Positions 23,764 through 32,721 of a stretch of DNA of 38,399 bases are shown here, one piece after another. The DNA is from Patiriisocius_A hiemis (GTDB lineage Bacteria > Bacteroidota > Bacteroidia > Flavobacteriales > Flavobacteriaceae). Below the pieces are notes generated by a model. The model made no database searches. It was not told the origin of the DNA and saw nothing but the letters and a program-made list of their open reading frames with translations. How positions within the stretch are numbered: position 1 is the first letter of the stretch; each line of letters opens with the position of its first letter. Both the position numbers and the translations under genes were made by a program. The stretch covers positions 1 through 38,399 of the forward strand of contig NZ_JAVRHZ010000010.1 of NCBI RefSeq assembly GCF_031846325.1. Direction: 5' to 3'.

Positions 23764-23891
23764 TTTCTATACCTAAGAAGTTAGGCCTCTTTTTAATTTA
23801 AGTTTTCTTTTAGCTTACATTAACAAAAATACAAAGGTTAGTAACGCTTAAAAAGCTATATTTTGAGTAATTTGCATAAAAATTTTGATTT

Positions 23892-24548
23892 TTGAATTTA
23901 CAAGATTACATAATAAACGACATTACCCCATTTAACGTTGATGCCTCTATAAAAGAAGTTCAAGTTGTTTTTAATCAACTTACTTATTCGCATGTTCCAG
24001 TAAAAAAGGACGGAATTTATTTAGGGTGCATTAATGAAACAGATGCATATTGCTTTGAAGGAGAGAACACCCTTCAAGATTACCAGTATTCATTAGAGCC
24101 TTTTTTTGTTAGACATACTACTAATTGGCTAGATGTTTTAGAGGCTTTTGCACAAAACAACTCAAACATAATGCCCGTACTTGGAAAAGACAATAAGTAT
24201 ATTGGCTATTATGAATTAGGAGATGTTATGAATCTTTTTAATGACACCCCTTTTTTAAGTGAGGCTGGTGGGATAATTATTGTTGAAAAAGGGATACATG
24301 ATTATTCTTTTAGTGAAATTTGCCAAATTATAGAAAGTAATGACACAAAAATATTGGGTGTTTTTATTTCAAAACTAGAAAATGATATCATGCAGGCTAC
24401 TATTAAAATTGGTCATGCAGGTATGAATGCTATTGTACAAACTTTTAGAAGATACAGTTACAATGTAGTTTCTAGTCATGAGGAAGACTTATTTGTAGAT
24501 GATTTACGAAAAAGGTCTAATTACCTTGACAAATACTTAAACATGTAG
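23892..24548 (+). CDS. CBS-domain protein, AcuB-like
   Basis: 218 aa from TTG 23892; no ATG, and no other convincing start, occurs before residue about 94. Two CBS domains occupy about residues 5-55 and 65-125 (SHVPVKKDGIYLGCINETDA; NIMPVLGKDNKYIGYYELGD). The C-terminal half (EKGIHDYSFSEICQIIESND) resembles an ACT-like regulatory fold, as in AcuB-type proteins. CBS pairs bind adenosine nucleotides. It stops 2 nt before nadK, so it probably senses adenylates or NAD(P) and affects NAD kinase or its pathway; this role is inference from the gene order. Confidence 0.85.
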   Translation: MNLQDYIINDITPFNVDASIKEVQVVFNQLTYSHVPVKKDGIYLGCINETDAYCFEGENTLQDYQYSLEPFFVRHTTNWLDVLEAFAQNNSNIMPVLGKDNKYIGYYELGDVMNLFNDTPFLSEAGGIIIVEKGIHDYSFSEICQIIESNDTKILGVFISKLENDIMQATIKIGHAGMNAIVQTFRRYSYNVVSSHEEDLFVDDLRKRSNYLDKYLNM

Positions 24549-24550
24549 TA

Positions 24551-25435
24551 ATGAAAATAGGTATCTACGGTCAGTTTTATCATAAAAATTCTGAAAAGTA
24601 TATTCAGTTAATTCTAGATGCCCTTCAAAAAGAAGATGTAGAGATTGTGATTGAGGAGAATTTTCTTTCAATCATAAATGAGCATCAGGATATTACCAAA
24701 AACTTCTCTGGGTTTGAAACTTTCAAAAAACTAGACGAATCGTATGATTTGTTTTTTAGCATAGGTGGTGATGGTACAATTTTAAAATCTGTCACTTATG
24801 TAGGTGGCCTCAATATTCCAATTGTAGGTATTAACACAGGTAGGTTAGGATTTTTATCAACCATTCAGAAAGAAAAAATTACTGAAAGTATTAACCTTAT
24901 CATGGAAGGTAATTATAGCATTTCAGAAAGAGGCTTACTCACCATAACCACATCTCCAGAAAGTAATGAAATTAACAGCCTTAATTTTGCTTTAAACGAA
25001 GTAGCTGTTAACAGAAAAAACACAACCTCTATGATTAAGGTAGAAACTTTAGTTAACAATAAATACCTTAATTCTTATTGGTCAGATGGTTTAATTGTTG
25101 CCACTCCCACAGGTTCAACTGGATATTCTTTAAGTTGCGGAGGTCCAGTAATAGATCCAAGTACTAATAGCGTTGTAATTACCCCAATAGCACCACACAA
25201 TTTAACAGCAAGACCTTTAGTATTACCCGATAATAGCACAATTTCACTTAAGGTAAGTGGACGTGGAGAGTCGTTTTTGGTTTCATTAGATTCGCGAATT
25301 GCAACCCTTAAAAACGAGACTACAATTATTATTAAAAAAGCAGACTTCACCATTAAACTTGTCCAATTACCTGAAGATAGTTTTATAAAGACCTTACGTA
25401 AAAAATTATTATGGGGTGAAGACAAACGGAATTAG
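24551..25435 (+). CDS. nadK: NAD kinase
   Basis: 294 aa. It phosphorylates NAD to NADP. The GGDGT motif at 72-76 (FFSIGGDGTILKS), the NTGRLGFL segment and the substrate motif NEVAVNR are present, followed by the Gly-rich VATPTGSTGYSLSCGGP loop typical of the family. ATG 24551 follows the CBS gene by two nt. The fit to bacterial NadK is complete, with no missing motif. Confidence 0.97.
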   Translation: MKIGIYGQFYHKNSEKYIQLILDALQKEDVEIVIEENFLSIINEHQDITKNFSGFETFKKLDESYDLFFSIGGDGTILKSVTYVGGLNIPIVGINTGRLGFLSTIQKEKITESINLIMEGNYSISERGLLTITTSPESNEINSLNFALNEVAVNRKNTTSMIKVETLVNNKYLNSYWSDGLIVATPTGSTGYSLSCGGPVIDPSTNSVVITPIAPHNLTARPLVLPDNSTISLKVSGRGESFLVSLDSRIATLKNETTIIIKKADFTIKLVQLPEDSFIKTLRKKLLWGEDKRN

Positions 25436-25510
25436 GCAATAAAAACAACTAAAATTTGTTAATCAAGTTAGACTATTTCGCTTAAGATTATGTAGAGCGA
25501 AGTTTATTAC

Positions 25511-25518
25511 TATATTTG
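25511..25518 (+). promoter_or_regulatory. Candidate -7 box for the DUF6089-uppS-bamA-skp unit
   Basis: TATATTTG matches TAnnTTTG 15 nt before ATG 25534, giving a very short leader. No convincing TTG stands at the -33 distance. The longer in-frame reading of the DUF6089 gene from TTG 25516 would overlap this box, another reason to prefer 25534. Confidence 0.45.
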
Positions 25519-25533
25519 CAAACTTTAAGTTAT

Positions 25534-26226
25534 ATGAGGTATTTATTAGCCGTTTTTTTTATTATAACAAGCACGTTTTTAGTACATTCGCAAACCTATG
25601 AAATAGGAGGTATTGTAGGTGCTTCTAATTATATTGGAGATATTGGAAAAACAAATTATATAGCTCCAAAAAATATTGGGTTTGGAGGTATATTTAAATG
25701 GAATAGAAGTCCAAGACATTCCTTTAGAGCCACTTTACTTGTAATGGATATAGAAGGGGACGATGCAGACTCCAATGAGGCAAGAAGAAAAGAACGAGGT
25801 TATAGCTTTAGCAATACAATTACAGAGCTTTCTATTGGTCTAGAATATACCTTTTGGGAGTTTAGTATGTATGATGGAGAGCCCGCCTCATCACCTTATC
25901 TTTATACAGGCTTGACCTATTTTAGGTACAATGCACTATTTAAAGATACAGATGATGTAATAAAAGAATATGATAAAGCTGGAGATGTTGCAATACCAAT
26001 GGTAGTAGGCTATAAAACATCTATTGGAACAAGTAATGTTTTAGCTTTTGAACTTGGAGTTAGATATACTTTTACAGATAACCTAGACGGGAGTAACCCT
26101 ACAGGAAGTCTTGAAAGTAGACGAGATTTAAAGTTTGGAAACATAAATAGTGATGACTGGTATGTCTTCACAGGAGTAACATTTACATTTACTTTTGGAA
26201 GAAGACCATGTTATTGTAATTTTTAA
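25534..26226 (+). CDS. DUF6089-family outer-membrane beta-barrel protein
   Basis: 230 aa from ATG 25534. Signal peptide at about 1-20 (MRYLLAVFFIITSTFLVHSQ), then a mature protein with alternating beta strands: EIGGIVGASNYIGDIG, SFRATLLVMDIEGDDAD, LSIGLEYTFWEF and a last strand FTGVTFTFTFGRR. The start TYEIGGIVGASNYIGDI is characteristic of DUF6089, which sits upstream of uppS/bamA in many Bacteroidota. The tail CYCNF is unusual for a barrel end. Function is unknown; the placement ahead of uppS and bamA suggests a role in envelope assembly. Confidence 0.82.
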   Translation: MRYLLAVFFIITSTFLVHSQTYEIGGIVGASNYIGDIGKTNYIAPKNIGFGGIFKWNRSPRHSFRATLLVMDIEGDDADSNEARRKERGYSFSNTITELSIGLEYTFWEFSMYDGEPASSPYLYTGLTYFRYNALFKDTDDVIKEYDKAGDVAIPMVVGYKTSIGTSNVLAFELGVRYTFTDNLDGSNPTGSLESRRDLKFGNINSDDWYVFTGVTFTFTFGRRPCYCNF

Positions 26227-26299
26227 TTTTTAAAACAGTCTTTAGTACAATTTGGTGCTATTTTGATAATGTTTTATCTAATTTCTAGAAGTGGATGAA

Positions 26300-27040
26300 A
26301 TGAATTTACGCGACCAGATAGACATACAAAAATTACCCCAACACCTAGCGGTGATAATGGATGGTAATGGACGTTGGGCCAAAAAACAAGGGCTCTTTAG
26401 ATCTATGGGTCACGAAAATGGAACCAAAGCTGTAAGAGAAGTTGTAGAAGCATGTGCAGAAATAAACATTCCATTTCTCACCCTTTATGCCTTCTCCACA
26501 GAAAACTGGAATAGACCTAAACTTGAAGTAGAGCTACTAATGAAGTTACTAGTCTCTTCTTTAAAAAAGGAAATTAAAACATTAAAAGATAATGACATAA
26601 AACTTAACGCCATTGGAAGCATAGACATGCTACCTAAAAAAGCAAAAGGAGAGCTTTTGCATGTTATAGAGGAAACAAAAAGTCATAAAAGGATGACACT
26701 AACATTGGCATTAAGTTATGGTTCAAGAGAAGAAATTGTAAAAACTATACGTGAGATTAGTGACAAAGTTAAAAATAACCTAATTTCGCCGCCGGATATA
26801 GATGAAGCATTAATAAACAAACACTTATACACTAATACATTACCCGATGTGGATTTGTTAATTAGAACAAGTGGAGAGCAAAGAATTAGCAATTTTTTAT
26901 TATGGCAAATTGCATATGCAGAGCTTTATTTTACTGAAACGTTATGGCCAGATTTTACAAAAAACCATCTTTTTGAAGCAATATTAAATTATCAAAACAG
27001 AGAACGAAGATTTGGAAAGACAAGTGAACAACTTAAATAG
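26300..27040 (+). CDS. uppS: Isoprenyl transferase, undecaprenyl diphosphate synthase type
   Basis: 246 aa from ATG 26300; an in-frame GTG at 26291 would add three residues. It builds undecaprenyl diphosphate from farnesyl and isopentenyl diphosphate, the carrier lipid for peptidoglycan and surface glycans. Catalytic Asp21 lies in AVIMDGNGRWAKK. Further motifs are LYAFSTENWNRP, ALSYGSREEI and RTSGEQRISNFLLWQIAYAE with LYFTETLWPDF. The last 29 nt overlap the longest reading of bamA in another frame. Confidence 0.96.
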   Translation: MNLRDQIDIQKLPQHLAVIMDGNGRWAKKQGLFRSMGHENGTKAVREVVEACAEINIPFLTLYAFSTENWNRPKLEVELLMKLLVSSLKKEIKTLKDNDIKLNAIGSIDMLPKKAKGELLHVIEETKSHKRMTLTLALSYGSREEIVKTIREISDKVKNNLISPPDIDEALINKHLYTNTLPDVDLLIRTSGEQRISNFLLWQIAYAELYFTETLWPDFTKNHLFEAILNYQNRERRFGKTSEQLK

Positions 27041-29591
27041 TAATACAATATTGCTTACTTACAAGAAATTATATAGCATACTCCTGATAGGGATATTTTC
27101 AATTTTTACAATTTCTGCTCAGCAAAAAGAGTTAGATTCCGGAAGAAAATACACTATAAATGAAATTAAAGTTACAGGAAACCAAAGCTTTAATGAACAA
27201 ACAGTTATTGCTTTTACAGGACTAAAAAAAGGAGATAGAATATTTATCCCTGGAGAAAAACTAAGTAGTGTAACAAAAAAACTTTGGGAACAAAACCTAT
27301 TTAGTGATATTGCGTTTTATGTTACTAACATTGAAGGTGAAAGTGTTGATCTAGAGCTTTACATAGTAGAGCTGCCAAAGCTTCATGAAGTAACTATAGA
27401 AGGGATAAGAAAAGGTAAAATAAAAGAAGTAATTAATGATAACAACTTAAAACCTGGAGTTAAAATCACAAAAAATCTTATTACTACTACAAAAAACTAC
27501 ATTACAAATAAGTACAAGAAAAATGGTTTCTTAAACACTCAAGTTGTAATTAGCACAAAACCATACATTGATTCTCTAGGGGTAGAAGTTGGTCAGGATA
27601 TGAAGATAATTATCGATAAAAAAGATCGTGTAAAAGTATCTTCAATAAAATTCAATGGAAATGAAGCGTTAAGTGATGGTAAACTTCGTAAAGCAATGAA
27701 AAACGTAAAACGTAAAAACTTTATTAGAGTTTTTAAGCGTTCTAAATATTCTGAAGAATCCTACGAAGAAGACAAGGTTTCCATAATAGACAAGTACAAA
27801 ACTAGAGGTTATCGTGATGCCAGAATTACAAACGACACGCTTATAGTAAAAGACGAAAAAAATATTGCCCTTGAACTCGATGTCGAAGAAGGACAAAAGT
27901 ATTACTTTGGTAATATTCGCTTTATAGGAAATAGTGTATTTACAGACAGCGAATTAAGGCAACAATTAGGTATAAAAAAAGGGGAAACATATAATGGTGT
28001 ATTGCTTCAAGAGAGAATTGAAGACATCACAGACCCTGAAGCTAATGACCTAACCAACTTATATCAAAACTCTGGATACTTATTTTCTAGAATAAATCCA
28101 GTAGAAGTTGCTGTAAGAAAAGATACAATAGACTTTGAGATTAGAATTATAGAAGGAAAACTAGCCTATTTTGATCACATTACTGTAGTTGGTAACGATA
28201 GGACAAATGATCACGTAATATACAGGGAGTTAAGAACACGTCCTGGACAAAAATATAGCAAGCGAAATGTAGTAAGAACCATTAGAGAACTTGGACAGTT
28301 AGGCTTTTTTGACCCAGAACAATTAACTCCAGAGTTTAAAAATGTAGACCCTAATAATGGGACCTTAGATTTAGAATATTCGGTAGTCGAAAAAGGAGCA
28401 AGCCAGATAGAACTACAAGGTGGATATGGCGGTGGAGGTTTTGTAGGTACACTAGGGCTTTCATTTAACAACTTCTCATTAAGAAATATATTTAATAAAG
28501 AAGCCTACAAACCAATCCCAATGGGTGATGGTCAAAAACTATCCCTAAGAGCACAAGGAAGTAGTTTTTACCAAACTTTTAGTCTATCTCTAGTTGAACC
28601 TTGGTTGGGTGGTAAAAAACCAGTACAGTTTAGTGCTTCATTATCACACACCGTGCAATACTTTTTCGATTTTAGAAGTAGAGATGTAGATAGAGATCGT
28701 AGGTTCTTAATTACTGGAGGATCTTTAGGACTCGCCCAAAAATTAAAATGGCCAGACGATTTCTTTGTTTTATCACAAGCTATAAGTTACCAGCATTACA
28801 ACCTTCAAAATTATAACACAGGTCTCTTTACTTTTGGAGATGGTTTTTCAAATAACCTTGCCTATACTATTGGATTAAGTAGAAACAATACAACTGTAAA
28901 CCCAATTTATCCACTTGCTGGATCTGAGTTTAGTCTTACTGCAAAGTTAACCCCACCATACTCGTTATTTAATGACGTAAATTATGATGAGTTAGGTAAC
29001 GATCCAGAGTTCCAAGATTTTGACGGCAATCCAGACCAAAGTAAAATTGATCAAGAGCGTTTTAAATTCTTAGAGTATTACAAGATTAAATTCAAAGGAA
29101 CTTGGTATACTAGATTAGTTGACAAATTAGTACTTAGAACAAATACAGAGTTTGGTTTCTTAGGCGCATATAACCCAGATCGAGGTGTACCTCCATTTGA
29201 AAGGTTTTTTGTTGGTGGTGATGGACTTGGAGCTTTTAGTCTTGACGGTAGAGAAGTTATCCAGTTAAGAGGATATCCTAATCAATCATTATCTAATGTA
29301 GATGGAAATACCATTTACAATAAATTTTCGTTAGAATTAAGATATCCAGTTACATTAAAACAATTGGCTTCAATTTACGTTCTAGGTTTTGCAGAAGGTG
29401 GTGGATCCTATGATGGATTTAATAACTATAATCCTTTTAGCGTAAATAGGTCAGCTGGAGCAGGAATTCGTATATTTATGCCAGCATTTGGATTATTAGG
29501 TATTGATTTTGGGTACGGATTTGACCCAATATTAGGCGGTATAGGACCAAATGGCTGGGAAACACATTTTATTATAGGACAACAATTTTAA
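27012..29591 (+). CDS. bamA: BamA, outer-membrane protein assembly factor (Omp85)
   Basis: 859 aa at the longest reading. No ATG exists near the start; candidates are TTG 27012, GTG 27024 and TTG 27051. The last begins directly with the signal peptide (KKLYSILLIGIFSIFTISAQ) after the uppS stop and may be the true start. Five POTRA domains follow up to about residue 430 (YTINEIKVTGNQSFNEQTV, VSSIKFNGNEALSDGKL, FGNIRFIGNSVFTDSEL, FDHITVVGNDRTND). The 16-strand barrel contains VIQLRGYP at about 750, the lineage form of the lid motif. It inserts outer-membrane barrel proteins with Skp-like chaperones, which are encoded next. Confidence 0.96.
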   Translation: MERQVNNLNSNTILLTYKKLYSILLIGIFSIFTISAQQKELDSGRKYTINEIKVTGNQSFNEQTVIAFTGLKKGDRIFIPGEKLSSVTKKLWEQNLFSDIAFYVTNIEGESVDLELYIVELPKLHEVTIEGIRKGKIKEVINDNNLKPGVKITKNLITTTKNYITNKYKKNGFLNTQVVISTKPYIDSLGVEVGQDMKIIIDKKDRVKVSSIKFNGNEALSDGKLRKAMKNVKRKNFIRVFKRSKYSEESYEEDKVSIIDKYKTRGYRDARITNDTLIVKDEKNIALELDVEEGQKYYFGNIRFIGNSVFTDSELRQQLGIKKGETYNGVLLQERIEDITDPEANDLTNLYQNSGYLFSRINPVEVAVRKDTIDFEIRIIEGKLAYFDHITVVGNDRTNDHVIYRELRTRPGQKYSKRNVVRTIRELGQLGFFDPEQLTPEFKNVDPNNGTLDLEYSVVEKGASQIELQGGYGGGGFVGTLGLSFNNFSLRNIFNKEAYKPIPMGDGQKLSLRAQGSSFYQTFSLSLVEPWLGGKKPVQFSASLSHTVQYFFDFRSRDVDRDRRFLITGGSLGLAQKLKWPDDFFVLSQAISYQHYNLQNYNTGLFTFGDGFSNNLAYTIGLSRNNTTVNPIYPLAGSEFSLTAKLTPPYSLFNDVNYDELGNDPEFQDFDGNPDQSKIDQERFKFLEYYKIKFKGTWYTRLVDKLVLRTNTEFGFLGAYNPDRGVPPFERFFVGGDGLGAFSLDGREVIQLRGYPNQSLSNVDGNTIYNKFSLELRYPVTLKQLASIYVLGFAEGGGSYDGFNNYNPFSVNRSAGAGIRIFMPAFGLLGIDFGYGFDPILGGIGPNGWETHFIIGQQF

Positions 29592-29629
29592 ATTTGGCAC
29601 GATATTTTCTTAAAACACAACCATTAATT

Positions 29630-30559
29630 ATGAAAACTAAAAAGTTACTTTTTTTCACCCTTACTTTCTTTAGCTTCGTATTGATAGCGCAAGCACAAAG
29701 AGGAGTGCGTATAGGATATATAGACATGGAATATATCTTAGAGAATGTTCCAGAATATCAAGAAGCCTCTACACAGTTAGAAGGTAAAGTACAACGCTGG
29801 AAACAAGATATAGAGAGAAAGAATAAGGCGATTGACCAAATGAAACTTAATTTAAGTAATGAAAGAGTATTACTTACAAAAGAGTTAATTGAGGAACGTG
29901 AAGAAGAAATAAAAATAGAAGAAGACGCATTAATTAAATACCAACAAGATAGATTTGGACCTAATGGAGACCTCTTTATACAAAGAAGGCAGTTAGTACA
30001 ACCTATACAAGATCAGGTTTTTAATATTGTCCAAGAAATAGCCGAAAACAAGAAGTATGATTTTATTTTTGACAGAGCAGATGATGGTGTAACTATGCTT
30101 TTTGCTGCTGAAAGAAATGATATAAGCGATCAAGTTTTAAGAAGTATTAATAGAGCGGCTAAAAGAAAAGAAGCAACTACTAGAAAAGAAAAACGTGAAA
30201 TTGAAGCAAGAGATGCACTTTCACTAGAGGAAGATAAAGAAGTAACTGCTAGAGAAGAAGCAATAGAGGCTAAACAAGAAGAACGCGAAAAAGCTGTTGA
30301 AGATAAAAAGAACGCTCGAGAAGCTTTAATGGCAGAGCGTGCAAGAGTAAGAGATTCCATAAAGGCAGCTAAAAAAGCTGAGTTTGAAGCTAGAAGACAA
30401 AGACTTCTAGAAGAAAGAAAAAGAAGGCAAGACTCTATCCTTGAAGCTAGAAAGAAAAAGCAAGAAGAAAGAAATGGTGGAGCACCACCATCTGGTGAAG
30501 AAGGTGAAGGCGAAAATGAGGAAGAAGGTGGAAATGAAGAAGGCGGAAACAACAATTAA
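29630..30559 (+). CDS. Skp/OmpH-like periplasmic chaperone with long charged extension
   Basis: 309 aa from ATG 29630; the in-frame TTG at 29594 would precede the signal peptide. Signal 1-23 (MKTKKLLFFTLTFFSFVLIA), then an OmpH domain (VRIGYIDMEYILENVPEYQE) and a coiled coil to about 190. A highly charged Glu/Lys/Arg helical segment (about 180-285) and a tail rich in Gly and Glu (GGAPPSGEEGEGENEEE) follow, nearly doubling the usual Skp length of about 160-170. Skp-type proteins hold unfolded outer-membrane proteins on the way to BamA, encoded directly upstream. The extension has no recognised function. Confidence 0.9.
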   Translation: MKTKKLLFFTLTFFSFVLIAQAQRGVRIGYIDMEYILENVPEYQEASTQLEGKVQRWKQDIERKNKAIDQMKLNLSNERVLLTKELIEEREEEIKIEEDALIKYQQDRFGPNGDLFIQRRQLVQPIQDQVFNIVQEIAENKKYDFIFDRADDGVTMLFAAERNDISDQVLRSINRAAKRKEATTRKEKREIEARDALSLEEDKEVTAREEAIEAKQEEREKAVEDKKNAREALMAERARVRDSIKAAKKAEFEARRQRLLEERKRRQDSILEARKKKQEERNGGAPPSGEEGEGENEEEGGNEEGGNNN

Positions 30560-30604
30560 TAAATAAAAACTTAATAAATAACACTTAAATTTAATACACT
30601 TACA

Positions 30605-31114
30605 ATGAAAAAGTTCAAATTATTATTCGTAGCCATCGTGATGTTTGTAGGAGCTACTACAGTTTCTAATGCGCAATCAAAAATTGCACATATAGATACT
30701 CAAGCGCTAGTTGAAGCTATGCCAGAGATGAAAAATGCGCAAAGTCAGCTTGAAAAAATTCAGAAAACTTACGATACAGAGATAAAAGCAATGGCTAAGG
30801 AATTAGACACTAAGATTAAGCAATATGAAGCTGAAGCTGAGTCTAAAACCGAAGAAGAGAATACAAAACGCGTACAAGAAGTACAAGGAATGCAACAAAA
30901 CATTCAGGCATACAGACAACAAGCGTTACAAGACTTACAAAAGAAAGAAGTAGATATTCTTAAGCCAGTACTAGAAAAAGCTCGTCAAGCTATCCAAAAA
31001 GTAGCTAGAGCGCAAGGTTTTCAATACGTAATGGATTCTACTACAGGTAGTGGATTAATCCTTGCAGATGGTAAAGACCTTATTGGTGATGTAAAAAAAG
31101 AATTAGGGATTTAA
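30605..31114 (+). CDS. Skp/OmpH-family periplasmic chaperone
   Basis: 169 aa, normal length. Signal 1-23 (MKKFKLLFVAIVMFVGATTV, then cut after NAQ), OmpH start KIAHIDTQALVEAMPEMKNA, a long coiled coil (about 45-125), and a closing beta strand region FQYVMDSTTGSGLILADGKD. It lies 46 nt after the long paralogue and is the conventional Skp of the pair. It probably carries outer-membrane proteins across the periplasm to BamA. A hairpin at 31141-31169 closes the unit. Confidence 0.93.
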   Translation: MKKFKLLFVAIVMFVGATTVSNAQSKIAHIDTQALVEAMPEMKNAQSQLEKIQKTYDTEIKAMAKELDTKIKQYEAEAESKTEEENTKRVQEVQGMQQNIQAYRQQALQDLQKKEVDILKPVLEKARQAIQKVARAQGFQYVMDSTTGSGLILADGKDLIGDVKKELGI

Positions 31115-31140
31115 GAAGAAAAACTTCTAACAAAATTCTA

Positions 31141-31169
31141 TTAAAGGCTCGCTAATTGCGAGCCTTTAA
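31141..31169. terminator. Hairpin terminator after skp
   Basis: A 12-bp stem TTAAAGGCTCGC/GCGAGCCTTTAA with loop TAATT stands between skp and murI. The T-run is weak (TATTTAAA), so termination may be partial. Confidence 0.7.
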
Positions 31170-31197
31170 TATTTAAAATAATACCTACTTTTACTAA

Positions 31198-31989
31198 ATG
31201 AATACCTCTAGTCCTATTGGAATATTCGATTCTGGTGTTGGTGGCTCTTCCATCTGGAAGGCTATACACCAACTTTTACCTAATGAGAACACTATCTATT
31301 TAGCAGATAGTAAAAATGCCCCCTACGGAAACAAAACACAGGATGAAATTATTGCATTAAGCATTAAAAATACAGAATTACTCTTGCGCATGAAATGTAA
31401 AGTAATTGTAGTGGCATGCAATACAGCAACTACAAATGCTATACACATCCTAAGAAACAATTATGATATCCCTATTATAGGAATTGAACCAGCTATTAAA
31501 CCTGCTGCTTTAAATACCAAAACAAAAAGTGTAGGCATACTTGCCACAAAAGGAACACTTAGCAGTACTCTTTTTCATGCGACCACTAAACAATTTGCTA
31601 AAGACATAACCATAACCGAAGTAATTGGAGAAGGGCTAGTTCCTTTAATTGAAGCTGGCAAATTAGATAGCCCAGAAATGATTAAATTACTACAAATGTA
31701 CCTTGCGCCTATGTTATCAAAAAATATTGATCATTTGGTTTTGGGTTGCAGTCATTACCCCTATCTTATTTCTCAATTAAAAGAATTGCTACCTAGTGAA
31801 GTAATGATAATAGACTCTGGTGCTGCAGTAGCTAAACAGACTAAAGCTATTTTAGCAAAAAACAAACTACTTAACAATACATCAAACAAAGTGAATCTGG
31901 ACTTTTACATTAATAACTCAAAAAGTACACTTGAGTTATTACTGAAAGATTATATTTCGAAAATTAAAGTTTCAGAAAAAGACTTTTAA
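31198..31989 (+). CDS. murI: Glutamate racemase
   Basis: 263 aa. It makes D-glutamate for peptidoglycan. Motifs: IGIFDSGVGGSS with Asp11 and Ser12, catalytic Cys74 in VVACNTATTNA and the second catalytic Cys near 184 in LGCSHYPYL. Start ATG 31198 leaves 83 nt after skp. Its TAA stop overlaps the stop of the convergent LytTR regulator (shared TTAA, 31986-31989). TACTTTTA at 31186-31193 is a near-match to a -7 box. Confidence 0.96.
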   Translation: MNTSSPIGIFDSGVGGSSIWKAIHQLLPNENTIYLADSKNAPYGNKTQDEIIALSIKNTELLLRMKCKVIVVACNTATTNAIHILRNNYDIPIIGIEPAIKPAALNTKTKSVGILATKGTLSSTLFHATTKQFAKDITITEVIGEGLVPLIEAGKLDSPEMIKLLQMYLAPMLSKNIDHLVLGCSHYPYLISQLKELLPSEVMIIDSGAAVAKQTKAILAKNKLLNNTSNKVNLDFYINNSKSTLELLLKDYISKIKVSEKDF

Positions 31990-32717
31990 CCAAAAAAAGC
32001 TAGCAAATCTTTCTTTTTACTAGGGCTTACCATCACCTCTTTTCCGTTAGATAAAAGGACACTTCCTCCTTTTCCTTTTCTATATTCAACAATGGCATTT
32101 ACATTTACTAAATACGATTTATGAACTCGAGCAAATCCATTTTCTGAAAGTGCTTCTTCAAAATACTTTAGTGTTTTACTTACTAGCTTCTTTTTGTCGT
32201 TTAGAAAAATATTGGTGTAGTTATCATCTGCCTGGCAATAAAGAATGTTTGAAATCTCTAGTACTTCAAATCCATTTTGTTGTGGAATAGTAATCTTTCC
32301 TTGAACGTGATTTAAAACTGGCTTTAAAACAGATTTTTGTAGTGCATTTTCTTTCTCTTTAATTTCAGCAACATAAGCAACTGCATCAATTAGTTTGTCA
32401 ATATCAATAGGCTTCAATAAATAATAAGAAGCATGGGCGTTTAAGGCATCTATAGCATAGTGATCATAAGCAGTAACAAAAACAGTTTCAAATTGTCTAT
32501 CACCTACTTTATCTAATAAATCAAAGGCATTTCCGTATGGCATTTCTACATCCAGAAAAACCAAATCTAAAGCATGCTTTTTAATAAGTAGTAGTGCTTC
32601 ATCAACATTGGCAGCTTCGCCTAATAAAGTAACATTAGGGCAATACTTAGAAAGATAATTCTTTAAAATATTCCTGCTAGTTTCTTCGTCTTCTACAATA
32701 ATGGCTTTAAGTTTCAT
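31986..32717 (-). CDS. LytTR-family response regulator
   Basis: 243 aa. An N-terminal receiver domain (about 1-125) has the acidic pair EDEE at 9-12, phospho-acceptor Asp56 in LVFLDVEMP, Thr82 and Lys102 in LLKPID. A C-terminal LytTR DNA-binding domain (about 145-243) carries ILYCQADDNYTNIFL and FARVHKSYLVNVNAI. It binds DNA as a dimer to direct repeats and responds to the LytS-type kinase encoded 4 nt upstream in the same operon. Which genes it controls cannot be told; an envelope or surface target is plausible from the neighbours only. Confidence 0.95.
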   Translation of the reverse strand: MKLKAIIVEDEETSRNILKNYLSKYCPNVTLLGEAANVDEALLLIKKHALDLVFLDVEMPYGNAFDLLDKVGDRQFETVFVTAYDHYAIDALNAHASYYLLKPIDIDKLIDAVAYVAEIKEKENALQKSVLKPVLNHVQGKITIPQQNGFEVLEISNILYCQADDNYTNIFLNDKKKLVSKTLKYFEEALSENGFARVHKSYLVNVNAIVEYRKGKGGSVLLSNGKEVMVSPSKKKDLLAFFG

Positions 32718-32721
32718 AGGA

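Noticed and set aside
30130..30555. 141-codon frame opposite the long Skp paralogue
   Set aside because: It is the mirror of the Glu/Lys/Arg codons of the Skp extension and reads as serine- and leucine-rich low complexity, a usual shadow of such sequence.
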